The notes beneath the pieces are model-generated. The model was not told the origin of the DNA, ran no database searches, and saw only the letters and a list, made by a program, of their open reading frames with translations. A stretch of 64,000 nt of DNA from Pseudomonadota bacterium (GTDB taxonomy: Bacteria; Pseudomonadota; Gammaproteobacteria; Steroidobacterales; Steroidobacteraceae): NCBI GenBank assembly GCA_018241505.1, contig JAFEDS010000010.1, positions 613,355 through 677,354 of the forward strand, given 5' to 3'. The position numbers and the translations under genes were made by a program. Below, one piece after another: positions 18,188-27,560 of the stretch; within the stretch, counting starts at the first letter, position 1; each line of letters begins with the position of its first letter.

Positions 18188-20275
18188 CTAACGCAGCGTT
18201 GGATCGGAGCGGGGCGCAGTCGCTGTCTTCGATCGCGTCGAGGCCCGGTTCGGTGATTCAAAGTCGGACTTCGGAGCCTTGGGACCCTTGCTGTCCGCTT
18301 CGGCAATCATCTGCGCGCAGTTCTGATCCTTCGCCAGGCCCGGGTCCACAAAGGCAAGGACTGCTGCAAGCGGTGTTACAAGCGTCCCCAACGCTGCAGC
18401 CACCGCACCCTGCTTCGCCGTATCACCAACGTTGAGTCCGACCGATGGTTTCTTCAGGTGGCCCTTCACCTCAATCGGGCTGCGCAGCCGTGTGAAGCGG
18501 AATTTCTTCGGCTCGCCCTTGATCTCGAGATTCAGGGATTCAGGACCCAGATCAATGTCCCCTTTGCCCTTGATAACCACGTTCTGAGTGTCGAAGGTGA
18601 TGTTCTGCGCGCTCATGATGCCGTCCCTGATGTTGAATTGCGCCACGCCGCAACGGATCGGCGCCTTGTCATCGGCCTTGGTCAGCAGCAGCCCGAGACC
18701 CTTGGCGACATTGATACCCGTCAGCTCGGCGAAAGCAGATCGTACTTCGCCATTGGGCAGAATCACTGTGAACGTGCCGTTCGCATCGGACATCACCCGA
18801 TGGACGGAATCGCCGCTGCCGTTGATCACCATCCGCGCCTGCATCACTCCGCTCAGCGGAGGTTGGGCGTCGGGCGCCTTGCCCTTGAGTTGATCGAGTT
18901 GGATATCTTTGATCCGCGCATCGATGTGCACCTTCGGGACGTCCATGCGAGCATCGATTTTTGCATTTCCGGACAGACGCCCCTGCGGCATCTCAAACGC
19001 AAACGGATCGAGAGCCAGGACGCCGTCGTCGAGCTTTACGCGAAACGCCACCTTCTTGAAAGGGACAGTGCCTGCCTCAATCGACTTCGCGCGAAAATGC
19101 ACGTCCGCATCCATGGCGCGCACGCGAGCGAGCTGCAGGTGAGCGTCCGGGAACAAGAGCGCGTTGGGATTGGGCGCTTTTGCAGGCTCGGCCGCCTGTT
19201 TCGCGGCCGCCGCTTGTTCCGCTTTGGCGTCCAGCGAATTGCCGCCCTTGGGGGTCTTACCGCCGAGGGACTGCGCGAGATCCTTCATTCGCAATTGATC
19301 GGACACCAGCTCGCCGGTCATCGACGGCCGTTTGCGCGTGGCATCGATATCGAGCTTGCCGTGCAGGTCGCTTTCGCCCACCTTGCCGGCAATGTCAGTC
19401 ACCGTGAAGCGCAAGCCATTGCGCGCGATGTGCGCGCGCAGGTCGAAGGGTGCTGTGTTGGGTAGCGCGAGCTGGGTCAGATAGTACCCTTCTGCCAGGT
19501 CCTTGCCGCTCAATGCAACATCGGCCTCCATCCCGCTCAGATCGAACGGCTTCAACACCCGCCCTTTGGATGCAACTTTGATATCGCCTGCCGTGATATC
19601 CAGGTCGTAGGGATACGGGTGCTCGGGGTCGAGGTTGACGAGGGGGCCGCCGGCAACATGCAGCTCAAACGGCTGGTCATTGATCGTACCGTGGCCCTCG
19701 ATACGGAATGGCGTGGGATCCGCCTGCGATTTCTGCTCGTGCGCCTGGATGGTGCCATCCACCTTCAACTTGCGCATCTCGTCGACTATCTGCAGCTTGC
19801 CGTCCTGAATGAGCAGGTCGCGCATGGCGGGAAGCTTCGTGGGTTTCGACGCCGGCTCCTTTGTCGGTGCTTTGTTTTCGAACGTCCAGTTGGCGCGGCC
19901 CGCTTCATCCTGATGCAGATACACGTCCGGTTTGAAAAGGGCCACACGCGGCAGGATCACGTCTCCTTTCAGCAACGGCAGCAGCTTCAGATGAATTTCC
20001 AACCGCTCGATCCTGGCCATTGGGCGGTTCGATTCCCACGGTGGATTGCCGAGTGTCAGGCCGTTCACAACCACCGTCGGCGTCCAGGACCAGATATGCA
20101 CATTCAAATTACCGGCAATGGTGACGGTCCGTCCGGTATCCGCGCTGACGATGCGCTCAATGGGATGCTTGAACCAGTTCCAGTCCATGAACGCGAGCAC
20201 CAGGACCAGAATGAGCACCACACTGCCTATCCCGATGCCGGTCCACTGCAAAGATTGTTTGACTGTCGGGTTCAA
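18188..20275 (-). CDS. AsmA-family inner-membrane-anchored envelope protein
   Basis: The protein starts MNPTVKQSLQWTGIGIGSVV, has one N-terminal membrane helix (GIGSVVLILVLVLAFMDWNW) and then a long periplasmic region of beta-rich AsmA type: the early signature RTVTIAGNLNVHIWSWTPTV...VNGLTLGNPPW, and a C-terminal part with GDIDLGPESLNLEIKGEPK and SPIEVKGHLKKPSVGL. AsmA-like proteins are thought to help lipid transport or outer-membrane assembly. A TTG at 20275 is chosen because GAGGG lies about 8 bases upstream; another TTG at 20305 lacks a ribosome site. A Lys/Ala-rich linker (about 370-400) interrupts the domain. About 695 residues, within the family range. Confidence 0.85.
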   Translation of the reverse strand: MNPTVKQSLQWTGIGIGSVVLILVLVLAFMDWNWFKHPIERIVSADTGRTVTIAGNLNVHIWSWTPTVVVNGLTLGNPPWESNRPMARIERLEIHLKLLPLLKGDVILPRVALFKPDVYLHQDEAGRANWTFENKAPTKEPASKPTKLPAMRDLLIQDGKLQIVDEMRKLKVDGTIQAHEQKSQADPTPFRIEGHGTINDQPFELHVAGGPLVNLDPEHPYPYDLDITAGDIKVASKGRVLKPFDLSGMEADVALSGKDLAEGYYLTQLALPNTAPFDLRAHIARNGLRFTVTDIAGKVGESDLHGKLDIDATRKRPSMTGELVSDQLRMKDLAQSLGGKTPKGGNSLDAKAEQAAAAKQAAEPAKAPNPNALLFPDAHLQLARVRAMDADVHFRAKSIEAGTVPFKKVAFRVKLDDGVLALDPFAFEMPQGRLSGNAKIDARMDVPKVHIDARIKDIQLDQLKGKAPDAQPPLSGVMQARMVINGSGDSVHRVMSDANGTFTVILPNGEVRSAFAELTGINVAKGLGLLLTKADDKAPIRCGVAQFNIRDGIMSAQNITFDTQNVVIKGKGDIDLGPESLNLEIKGEPKKFRFTRLRSPIEVKGHLKKPSVGLNVGDTAKQGAVAAALGTLVTPLAAVLAFVDPGLAKDQNCAQMIAEADSKGPKAPKSDFESPNRASTRSKTATAPRSDPTLR

Positions 20276-20492
20276 TCGGACGCCCTCGCGACTGCTGCCA
20301 CTCAATCGAGCAATCGCCGTTCCAATCGAAGCCGCAAGTCACTGATTCTGGCGACGGGTCAGACAATACCGACACGCAATTGGGCCTTTACCGACAACAG
20401 CGCGCAGCGCGGGTTGAGATTCTTCCACCTACTTTGAGTGAGTCACCGGTGAACCCTTCCGGTCATGGCGCTCGTAACCGTCACCGAGCAAC

Positions 20493-20864
20493 ATGTACAC
20501 CATGGAACATCGTTGGGGACATCGACATGAAGTCATACAGTCAGTGCGGATCGCAACGCACAATGGAGTAATTGGACGCGGCAGGATTCGCAACATCAGC
20601 ACGAGCGGTGCATTTGTAGAAGCAGACCTGCCCCTGCAGCTTTTCAGCCGCTTGCGAATCCAGTTCAACTCGGCCCTGGACGGCCGACCGACTGTGGTTG
20701 AGGGTCAGGTAGTCAGGAAAGACATCAAGGGCTACGGGATCGAATGGCGCGAGCTGGCGCCCGAAGCGGTGGCCGCGTTGGTGGTGCGCCCCCTGTCTGG
20801 GACGAATACGTATACTCCCCGGCTAGTTTTCCGACGGCCGGCGGCTGGCGGCTCGACTGACTGA
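20493..20864 (+). CDS. PilZ-domain protein
   Basis: A 123-residue protein consisting of one PilZ domain, a c-di-GMP receptor fold. The second binding motif (D/N)xSxxG is clear as NISTSGAFVEADL. The first arginine motif is only loosely matched by HRWGHRHE, so binding is not certain. A GGDEF protein in the window (485-2416) could be a source of the ligand. The start may be the second ATG, 9 bases on. Its 3' end overlaps the convergent gene at 20823. Confidence 0.8.
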   Translation: MYTMEHRWGHRHEVIQSVRIATHNGVIGRGRIRNISTSGAFVEADLPLQLFSRLRIQFNSALDGRPTVVEGQVVRKDIKGYGIEWRELAPEAVAALVVRPLSGTNTYTPRLVFRRPAAGGSTD

Positions 20865-21050
20865 AGCCAGGTGAGTGTCGGGGTGGCGTGCTTCATCCGA
20901 AGAAGGCGCATCCACCACGCTGGTCGGCGCATTGGCTCCCGCCACCTTGGCCTTGATCAAGGACACCGCAGGCCCCGTTTGCGCGGCTAGCACAACCGCC
21001 AGCATCAGCACGCCGGTGGTCAGAAGCACCGCATACGGATTGAACTTCAT
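20823..21050 (-). CDS. Small membrane-anchored hypothetical protein
   Basis: A 75-residue protein starting MKFNPYAVLLTTGVLMLAVVL, with one N-terminal hydrophobic helix and a polar tail. No family is recognised. The start could be 15 bases upstream (MELGS). Its last 42 bases overlap the convergent PilZ gene, so one of the two ends may be annotated slightly long. Confidence 0.45.
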   Translation of the reverse strand: MKFNPYAVLLTTGVLMLAVVLAAQTGPAVSLIKAKVAGANAPTSVVDAPSSDEARHPDTHLASVSRAASRRPSEN

Positions 21051-21224
21051 ACTGCCTAGCTCCATCAGGCGGACATACAACGGAGCTAGCATGAATCGCG
21101 CCAGGGGTCTTTGCGAGGCCGCAGGCAGTGAGGAGACACTGAGACGCGGACCGCACGCTGCAAATCTTTCAAAAGCAGCGCCCGCGTTGCGCGAGGAATG
21201 CGGTTTGCTTAGTCTCCCGGCGCT

Positions 21225-21395
21225 ATGTCAACCGCACTCGTTGTTATATTAGTTGTGATCGCGATCCTGGCCGGAACGATTGTGACCTTGAAGACCACTA
21301 CCCGGCAGGGCCTGCCCCCCAAAGACGTACTGGATCGCGCCAAGCAGCGCGCTCGCGCGGAAGATGCGCGTGATGAGGCAGAGCGTCGCCGGTAG
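21225..21395 (+). CDS. Small single-helix membrane protein (DUF2897-like)
   Basis: A 56-residue protein, MSTALVVILVVIAILAGTIV followed by TLKTTTRQGLPPKDVLDRAK and a charged Arg/Glu-rich tail. One N-terminal membrane helix, then a conserved-looking LPPKDVL motif, resembling the short DUF2897 family of gammaproteobacteria (function unknown). The family call is from memory of its pattern. Confidence 0.6.
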   Translation: MSTALVVILVVIAILAGTIVTLKTTTRQGLPPKDVLDRAKQRARAEDARDEAERRR

Positions 21396-21473
21396 GCTAG
21401 TCGCCTCGCGAGCCCCGGCCCAGGGCCGCGGCCATCTTGAACCCTTGCCGGGCCCCGTGCCGCGATCGCCCGC

Positions 21474-21713
21474 TCAGCCCTTCACATCCACATCGGGCCG
21501 GTCGTTTCCCTTGGAAACCTCATCGTGCCAGCGTCCCCTGTCGTCCTCGTACGAAATCGTGGTGGTCTCACCAGGCTCCAGTTGCTCACGCGCGGCCCGC
21601 TCTGCCGCCTTCCGGGCCGCATCGTGGGTCGCGAAGCTCTCCGAATACGTTCCATTGGCCCGATACGCCCAACCGCCATCGTGCTTCACAATTTCATAGG
21701 TTATTTTCGCCAT
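21474..21713 (-). CDS. DUF2188-like small protein
   Basis: A 79-residue protein (MAKITYEIVKHDGGWAYRAN...) with the pattern of DUF2188: a strand ending in HDGGWAYR, a Ser-Phe-Ala-Thr-His stretch, then an alanine-rich helix (AARKAAERAAREQL) and a final strand TTISYEDDRG. Function unknown; members are small cytoplasmic proteins. It is divergent from the flavoprotein gene, 29 bases apart. Confidence 0.7.
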   Translation of the reverse strand: MAKITYEIVKHDGGWAYRANGTYSESFATHDAARKAAERAAREQLEPGETTTISYEDDRGRWHDEVSKGNDRPDVDVKG

Positions 21714-21742
21714 AGACCGTCCACTCCCTCTCAGGACCTCGC

Positions 21743-23116
21743 ATGAATCAGCATTTCGATGCCATCGTAGTCGGCGCCGGCCAGGCCGGCCCCTCGATGA
21801 TCCAGCGCCTCACGAGCGCGGGCATGACCGTGGCCATCGTGGAGCGGCATCTCTTCGGCGGAACCTGTGTCAACACGGGCTGTACACCGACCAAGACCCT
21901 CGTCGCCAGCGCTGAAGTCATCTACCAGGCGCGCCGGAGTGCCGAATACGGTATCCAGATCGAGGGCCGTATCTCCGCTGACATGCGTGCGATCAAGGCT
22001 CGCAAGGACGCAATAGTCCGCACCTCGCGGACCGGCCTGGAGAGCTGGTTGCGTGAAATGAAAAACTGCACGGTCTATAAAGGTCATGCCCGTTTCGAGT
22101 CGGCGCACCAGTTGCGCGTCGGCGACGATCTAATTTCCGCGGACAAGATCTACCTCAACGTCGGGGGTCGGGCAGTTGTTCCAGACATGCCCGGAATCGC
22201 TGCCGTCCCTTATCTGACCAACACCACTCTTCTTGACCTCGAGGTGCTGCCGCGCCACCTGCTCATTGTGGGTGGTAGCTATATCGGGCTCGAGTTCGCG
22301 CAGATGTTTCGCCGCTTCGGCAGCGAGGTTACGGTCATCGAAAAAGGCCCGCACCTGTTGTGGCGCGAGGACGCCGATATCTGCAGTGCTATTGAAGGCA
22401 TATTCGCGAACGAAGGCATACACATCCGCACCGACGCCGAGTGCGTGCGCTTTGCACGGCGCGGTGAGGACATCGTCGCAGGAGTCAACTGCACGAACGG
22501 CGAACCTGAGGTCGTCGGCTCGCACGTGCTGCTGGCGGTCGGCCGCCGCCCCAACACCGACGACCTCGGGATCGAGAAGGCCGGGCTCAAAGTCGACGCG
22601 CACGGCTACCTCGAGGTGGACGATCAACTGCGAACTAACGTCCCGGGAATCTGGGCACTGGGCGACTGCAATGGCCGGGGCGCCTTCACCCATACGGCCT
22701 ACAACGATTTCGAGATTGCCGCCCAGAACCTGCTCGATGGCCGTTCGCGGCGTGTGAGCGACCGGATCCCCTGCTATGGCTTGTTCATCGATCCGCCGCT
22801 GGGCCGTGTTGGTGTGTCAGAAACTCAGGCGCGCGCGAGTCGACGCAACATTCGCGTCGGCCAGCGCCCGATGACTCGTGTGAAGCGAGCGGTTGAAAAA
22901 GGCAACGCGCAGGGGTTGATGAAAGTGGTGGTGGATGCCGAAACCAACGAGATACTGGGCGCCGCGGTGCTCGGCCCGGGCGGGGACGAGGCGGTGCATT
23001 GCTTCCTGGATACCATGTCGGCGAAGGCGCCTTACACCACGCTTCGCGATACCGTACATATCCACCCTACCGTGTCAGAGCTGATACCCACCATTCTCGG
23101 TGAACTGAGCCCCTGA
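21743..23116 (+). CDS. Pyridine nucleotide-disulfide oxidoreductase (mercuric reductase/lipoamide dehydrogenase-like)
   Basis: The 457-residue flavoprotein has an FAD-binding GxGxxG-type start (VVGAGQAGPS), the redox-active disulfide in GGTCVNTGCTPTK, an NAD(P)H Rossmann segment (LLIVGGSYIGLEFA), the second FAD motif NVPGIWALGDCNG and the C-terminal dimerization domain with the active-site HIHPTVSEL. All catalytic parts of class I disulfide reductases are present. It lacks the N-terminal metal-binding domain and the C-terminal CC pair of true mercuric reductases, so the substrate is unknown. It stands alone, divergent from the DUF2188-like gene. Confidence 0.87.
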   Translation: MNQHFDAIVVGAGQAGPSMIQRLTSAGMTVAIVERHLFGGTCVNTGCTPTKTLVASAEVIYQARRSAEYGIQIEGRISADMRAIKARKDAIVRTSRTGLESWLREMKNCTVYKGHARFESAHQLRVGDDLISADKIYLNVGGRAVVPDMPGIAAVPYLTNTTLLDLEVLPRHLLIVGGSYIGLEFAQMFRRFGSEVTVIEKGPHLLWREDADICSAIEGIFANEGIHIRTDAECVRFARRGEDIVAGVNCTNGEPEVVGSHVLLAVGRRPNTDDLGIEKAGLKVDAHGYLEVDDQLRTNVPGIWALGDCNGRGAFTHTAYNDFEIAAQNLLDGRSRRVSDRIPCYGLFIDPPLGRVGVSETQARASRRNIRVGQRPMTRVKRAVEKGNAQGLMKVVVDAETNEILGAAVLGPGGDEAVHCFLDTMSAKAPYTTLRDTVHIHPTVSELIPTILGELSP

Positions 23117-23193
23117 CTCCGGACGCGACATTGCGTTAGCAGCGACCACGCTGCCCGCCAGACTCGCCCTGGCCGCTACACTCCGCGCCTGAG

Positions 23194-24126
23194 CTAGCGG
23201 GCCTTACGCCGCGCCAACGCCTGTTCGACCCGCTCATTGAGCTTCGTGTTTCGCTCGTAGACGGCCAGGGCCTCCACGGCCGCATCGGCATGCCGCTTTG
23301 CCCCCGTCTCAATAATGGACATCAGCCAATCAAACGCGGGCTCGGTCCGATTCAAGGCGGCGGCCCGGATCAACACAATGGGAAATTCGCCGAGGGCTCC
23401 GCAGGCATCCCAGGCGGTCCGCAGGTACTCAACCACCTTGGGATTGCGGCACTCACCCAGCGCCAACGCCGCGAAGTCACGGATATTGTCATTCTCGCCG
23501 CCGAGATACGTGGCCACAAACGGCAAACACTCGAGGGGCGCAATGCTCAAAATACCCGTGAAGCATTCGCCAATCACTTCCGCCTCCTCGTCCCCAACCA
23601 GCACCTTCAGGCGCAACACCGCCTCTGCTTCTTTCGGATTGCCGCAGGAGATCGCGTGCGCCGCGCCTGTCCGGGCCCGCGATTCCTTATCCTGGAGCAG
23701 CGCCGTCAGTTCATGAATGGCGCGTGAGTACCCGGTATTCACCAACCCCAACGCGCAACTGCAGCGCACATCGATCGCACTATCCGCGGAGCCTCCCCAC
23801 ACCGGCTCGGGCTGCGTGTAGCGAATGCCCGCCAGGTAGAAATCAACATCGTCACATCCCAGATTCACCAGCGCACGCGCGATCGCACTCTTCGCAATGC
23901 AGTTCGGATCTCGCTTGACCGGCTCGTCCAGAAACCGCGCGTAAGCGGCCAGCAAATCCGCTGTCAGCTCCGGCATCGACCGTTCGCCGGCCAGAGTCGC
24001 CGCCTTCGCCACCACGCGGAAATGTTTGTCGCCCAGGAAAGGCTGGAGCGTTGCATGCTCCAGAGCTCGATCGGCGGCGATCCGGCCGAGGGTCTCCAGC
24101 TTCTTTTCTTCGGGTCGGGGCCGCAT
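23194..24126 (-). CDS. HEAT-repeat protein
   Basis: A 310-residue soluble all-helical protein with repeated helix pairs of HEAT type, for example IDVRCSCALGLVNTGYSRAI, ESRARTGAAHAISCGNPKEA and IRDFAALALGECRNPKVVEY. Such solenoids serve as binding scaffolds. No catalytic motif is visible. It is on the strand opposite its neighbours and looks like a single-gene unit. Confidence 0.7.
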   Translation of the reverse strand: MRPRPEEKKLETLGRIAADRALEHATLQPFLGDKHFRVVAKAATLAGERSMPELTADLLAAYARFLDEPVKRDPNCIAKSAIARALVNLGCDDVDFYLAGIRYTQPEPVWGGSADSAIDVRCSCALGLVNTGYSRAIHELTALLQDKESRARTGAAHAISCGNPKEAEAVLRLKVLVGDEEAEVIGECFTGILSIAPLECLPFVATYLGGENDNIRDFAALALGECRNPKVVEYLRTAWDACGALGEFPIVLIRAAALNRTEPAFDWLMSIIETGAKRHADAAVEALAVYERNTKLNERVEQALARRKAR

Positions 24127-24230
24127 AAGTTAACTTTAACGCGAAGCGCCACCTGATTTCTGCACGCCTTTAACCCGTTTTGCTTCACCGCCTCGTTTGA
24201 CCGTCAGAGCTTCTTTGGACTGGAGTCAAT

Positions 24231-25103
24231 ATGAGACGGGTAATCAGCCTTCTGGCATCAATGACCCTTGTGGCCGGCTGTCACGTGGTCACCGCGCACG
24301 GACTTGCGGACGACGAGGCCGCCGTAGGTAGCATTGCTCGGGTGTCCATTGTCGACCGCCGCAGTGGAGCCGAGATCGTCCCGCACTACTATCGAGGCGA
24401 ATACTGGGTTGCGGGCGCGCCGGGTGCCACCTACTCGATCTCCATTCGAAATCGACTGGGCGAGCGCCTCTTGGCTGTAGCGTCGGTGGATGGCGTGAAC
24501 GTAGTTTCTGGTGCTACTGCCTCGTGGGACCAAACCGGCTACGTGTTCAGTCCGAACCAACGCTATGAAATTACTGGCTGGCGAAAGAGTGATTCGGAGG
24601 TGGCCGCATTTACGTTTACAGCATCACCCAATTCGTACGCGGAACGTACTGGTCGTCCAGCAAACGTCGGAATCATTGGGGTGGCGCTCTTTCGCGAGAG
24701 ACAGCCTGAACCATTCTACGAAGACGAGAAAATTGCGCCGCGCGCACCGGCGGTCCCAGCACCCGCGGAGCCCGCCCCTTCTCCTGACGAGGCCCCTTCA
24801 AATAGGGCGTCCAACGCCGGGCAAATGCGCCAGGAGACAAGGTCGCTGAACTCACTAGCCAGTGCACCAAAGCTTGGCACGGGCCACGGCGAGCGCGAGT
24901 ATTCTCACGTTGACCACACCGATTTCAAGCGCCTCCAGTCCGAGCCCAACGAGATCATCCGCATCCGCTATGACAGCTACGACAACCTCATTGCCATGGG
25001 CGTCATCAAGCGCCCGCGCTTTGCATCGCCGGCATTGAATCCCTTTCCGGGCTCGCATGCGCAGGAATACGTACCTGACCCTCCCGGAACGTTTGACCGA
25101 TAG
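24231..25103 (+). CDS. Putative lipoprotein of unknown function
   Basis: A 290-residue protein with a lipoprotein signal: MRRVISLLASMTLVAGCHVV places Cys17 in a good lipobox (LVAGC). A beta-rich domain of about 130 residues follows (ARVSIVDRRSGAEIVPHYYR...), then a Pro/Ala-rich linker and a C-terminal polar region. A TGGAG ribosome site precedes the ATG. It ends 40 bases before the methyltransferase gene. The family is not recognised. Confidence 0.7.
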   Translation: MRRVISLLASMTLVAGCHVVTAHGLADDEAAVGSIARVSIVDRRSGAEIVPHYYRGEYWVAGAPGATYSISIRNRLGERLLAVASVDGVNVVSGATASWDQTGYVFSPNQRYEITGWRKSDSEVAAFTFTASPNSYAERTGRPANVGIIGVALFRERQPEPFYEDEKIAPRAPAVPAPAEPAPSPDEAPSNRASNAGQMRQETRSLNSLASAPKLGTGHGEREYSHVDHTDFKRLQSEPNEIIRIRYDSYDNLIAMGVIKRPRFASPALNPFPGSHAQEYVPDPPGTFDR

Positions 25104-25143
25104 TCGCCTGCAAGCACTGCGCTGGCGGGCTATCATCCCCGCC

Positions 25144-26136
25144 ATGCGCACATCACTTTCCGATTTACTTGCGAGCGATCGCGTGCTGCTGGCCGACGGG
25201 GCCACGGGCACCAACTATTTCCAGGCCGGGCTCACCTCGGGCGAGCCCCCGGAGTTCTGGACGACCGACCGGCCCGAAGAGGTCACGAAGCTGCACCAGC
25301 AATTTGTCGATGCCGGTGCCGACATCATCCTGACAAACACATTCGGCTGTAACCCCCACCGCCTGAAACTCCACAACGCGCAAGATCGCACTTACGAGCT
25401 CGCCAAACGCGCAGCCGAGCTTGCGAGGAAAGTAGCCGACGGCGTGGACCGTCCTGTTGTGGTCGCGGGTTCGGTAGGTCCTACCGGCGAATTATTCGAG
25501 CCTATGGGCGCGCTTACACACGTCACCGCCGTGGAGTCGTTTACGACTCAAATGCGTGGTCTGCTCGATGGCGGTGCTGACGTCGCGTGGATCGAAACAA
25601 TGTCGTCACCGGAAGAAGTGCGCGCGGCAGCGGAAGCAGCAACGAGCGTCGGTCTGCCTTACGTCGCAACCTATTCATTCGACACAGCCGGCCGCACAAT
25701 GATGGGCGTGTTGCCGCAGGCATTAGCCGACACGTTCGCTTCGCACGCCGCTGCACCGTTGGCGATTGGTGCGAACTGTGGCGTGGGTGCCTCCGACATT
25801 CTCGTGACACTGTTGCACATGAATAACGCCCCTTGCGCCATTGTTACGAAGGGAAATTGCGGTGTGCCCCATTTTGAGGGCACTCAGGCAGTTTATTCCG
25901 GCACTCCGAAATTGATGGCGAATTACGCGACTCTGGCGGTGGATGCGGGCGCGCGAATCATCGGCGGCTGCTGTGGCACGACGCCGGAGCATCTCGCCGC
26001 CATGCGAGCTGCCATCGACAGTCATGTTCGCGGCACTCCCCCGACGATTGAGACCATCGTCGAACAGATAGGTCCGCTCACGAACGCGGCCCCCACGGAC
26101 AACGCCAAAAAGCCCACCCGCCGATCGAGGCGCTGA
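25144..26136 (+). CDS. Betaine-homocysteine S-methyltransferase family protein
   Basis: About 330 residues of the homocysteine S-methyltransferase fold: LADGATGTNYFQAGL at the start, TNTFGCNPHRL, AGSVGPTGELFEPMG, then the zinc-binding cysteines in GANCGVGA and GGCCGTTPEH. It should transfer a methyl group from a donor to homocysteine to give methionine. Sequence features fit the BHMT-like branch used for betaine or dimethylglycine-type donors, but the donor cannot be fixed. I start at the ATG at 25144, which opens the conserved domain; an in-frame ATG at 25057 lies inside the previous gene. The RNase H gene follows after 10 bases. Confidence 0.87.
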   Translation: MRTSLSDLLASDRVLLADGATGTNYFQAGLTSGEPPEFWTTDRPEEVTKLHQQFVDAGADIILTNTFGCNPHRLKLHNAQDRTYELAKRAAELARKVADGVDRPVVVAGSVGPTGELFEPMGALTHVTAVESFTTQMRGLLDGGADVAWIETMSSPEEVRAAAEAATSVGLPYVATYSFDTAGRTMMGVLPQALADTFASHAAAPLAIGANCGVGASDILVTLLHMNNAPCAIVTKGNCGVPHFEGTQAVYSGTPKLMANYATLAVDAGARIIGGCCGTTPEHLAAMRAAIDSHVRGTPPTIETIVEQIGPLTNAAPTDNAKKPTRRSRR

Positions 26137-26146
26137 GAACAGCGAG

Positions 26147-26896
26147 TTGGCCAAGAAATTCTATGTTGTATGGGCCGGGCGGCAGACCGGCGTGTTTACG
26201 GATTGGCCGACGGCTCATCAATCCGTGGACGGTTTCGCGGGTGCGAAGTTCAAATCCTTCCCCACCCGCGCCGAGGCGGATGTTGCATTCAAGTCGGGCA
26301 GCCCTCCTCGTGTGACGCGCCCGGCAAAAGCCAGGCAAAACCAGACGGCGACGAACGAGTCTGAAGCGGACGAAGTTGCTCCAACCAACTCCGGTTTGCG
26401 GATATATTGCGATGGCGCCTGCGAGCCGAATCCGGGCAACGCCGGGTCGGGCGTCGTCATCTATCGGGACGGCAACCTTGCCGAGCTGTGGTACGGCCTC
26501 TATAACCCGAACGGGACCAACAACACCGCGGAGCTCAACGCTTTGCTGTCCGCTCTGCTGATGGTGGAGAAATCGGGCGAGCCGGCGCAGATACTGTGTG
26601 ATTCGGTTTATGCCATCAACTGCGTGTCCAAGTGGGCGGCCGGCTGGGAGCGCAAGGGCTGGCGCAAGGCGGACGGCGAGATCAAGAATCTCGCTATCAT
26701 CCAGGCTGCCTACGCCGTGTACGGGAAGATCGAGTCCCGCGTGGAGCTGATTCATGTACGCGGGCACGCCGGCAACGAAGGCAATGAGCTGGCGGATCGC
26801 ATGGCCATGCACGCCGTTGAAAGTCGCGAGCCGCATCTGCGGCAGTGGGATGGCAGCCTGGACGTGAAGACCCTTCTGCGAATGCGACGCGGCTAG
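26147..26896 (+). CDS. Ribonuclease H with N-terminal hybrid-binding (viroplasmin-like) domain
   Basis: A 249-residue protein with an N-terminal RNA/DNA hybrid-binding domain (KKFYVVWAGRQTGVFTDW...SFPTRAEADVAF), a polar linker, and an RNase HI domain from about residue 82. The catalytic acids are all visible: Asp in YCDGACEPNPG, Glu in NNTAELNA, Asp in LCDSVYA, and the His/Asp end HVRGHAGNEGNELADRMA. It degrades RNA in RNA/DNA hybrids. The start is TTG at 26147, giving MAKKFYVVW, the usual beginning of this domain. It lies 10 bases after the methyltransferase gene, probably in one transcript. Confidence 0.9.
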   Translation: MAKKFYVVWAGRQTGVFTDWPTAHQSVDGFAGAKFKSFPTRAEADVAFKSGSPPRVTRPAKARQNQTATNESEADEVAPTNSGLRIYCDGACEPNPGNAGSGVVIYRDGNLAELWYGLYNPNGTNNTAELNALLSALLMVEKSGEPAQILCDSVYAINCVSKWAAGWERKGWRKADGEIKNLAIIQAAYAVYGKIESRVELIHVRGHAGNEGNELADRMAMHAVESREPHLRQWDGSLDVKTLLRMRRG

Positions 26897-27047
26897 AAAT
26901 CGCAGCCAATCGCCGGCCACGCTGGCGTTGCATTATGACGAATGCACCCGCGCCGCTGGAAGAAATGGGCGCTGTGTTGCTTCCAAAGCAAACGAATAGT
27001 GACCCGCTTGGAGGCCGCATTGCGCCCTTTGCATCTACTGTGCGGAT

Positions 27048-27527
27048 ATGAAAATGCAGGCGGGGACGGCACAGACAGAATCTGTGACCGATTCGACAAC
27101 CATCGAGGTCATGCTCAGCGCTCAACAAATGAGCGCCCTGGCGGGCGGCCCCAGACTTGACGCGTCGCAACACCCCAAATCGCGTGTTATTATCGGCGCC
27201 GCGATCGCGGCAGTGTTGGTCGTGGCGGGAGGCGTTGCGCATCTCGCAGCAAAACAGAACCCAACCCCCGCGCCAGTGGCGCGGGCATCGGCGGCGCCAC
27301 CACCGCCGCCGCCTGCAGTCGAGGCACCTGCCCCCGTCGGCGAACCGGTCCTGTTCAAAAATCCATTTGATCGCAACGAGGTGTTTGAATTTCCGCCCGG
27401 CACGACCCGGGATGAAGCGCGCGACGCGGTCGCAAAAGCGCTCATGGAAAGGGCGCACGGGCGCGGAGCCGATGTTCTCAAACTGAGAATCCGGAAAATC
27501 CACCCCTCACGCCAAGCGAAGAATTAG
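27048..27527 (+). CDS. Single-TM protein of unknown function
   Basis: A 159-residue protein with a polar N-terminus, one membrane helix (VIIGAAIAAVLVVAGGVAHL), a Pro/Ala-rich linker and a C-terminal soluble region containing DRNEVFEFPPGTTRDEARDA and VAKALMERAHGR. The layout suggests an inner-membrane anchor with a small periplasmic domain. No family is recognised. It is convergent with the SRPBCC gene. Confidence 0.6.
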   Translation: MKMQAGTAQTESVTDSTTIEVMLSAQQMSALAGGPRLDASQHPKSRVIIGAAIAAVLVVAGGVAHLAAKQNPTPAPVARASAAPPPPPPAVEAPAPVGEPVLFKNPFDRNEVFEFPPGTTRDEARDAVAKALMERAHGRGADVLKLRIRKIHPSRQAKN

Positions 27528-27560
27528 CGCAGCAACGCCTTTATGCGATCCGTCGCTGCG

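Noticed and set aside
18458-19465. 335-residue plus-strand reading
   Set aside because: It lies wholly inside the AsmA gene on the opposite strand and has no domain, signal or ribosome site; it is a GC-rich shadow.
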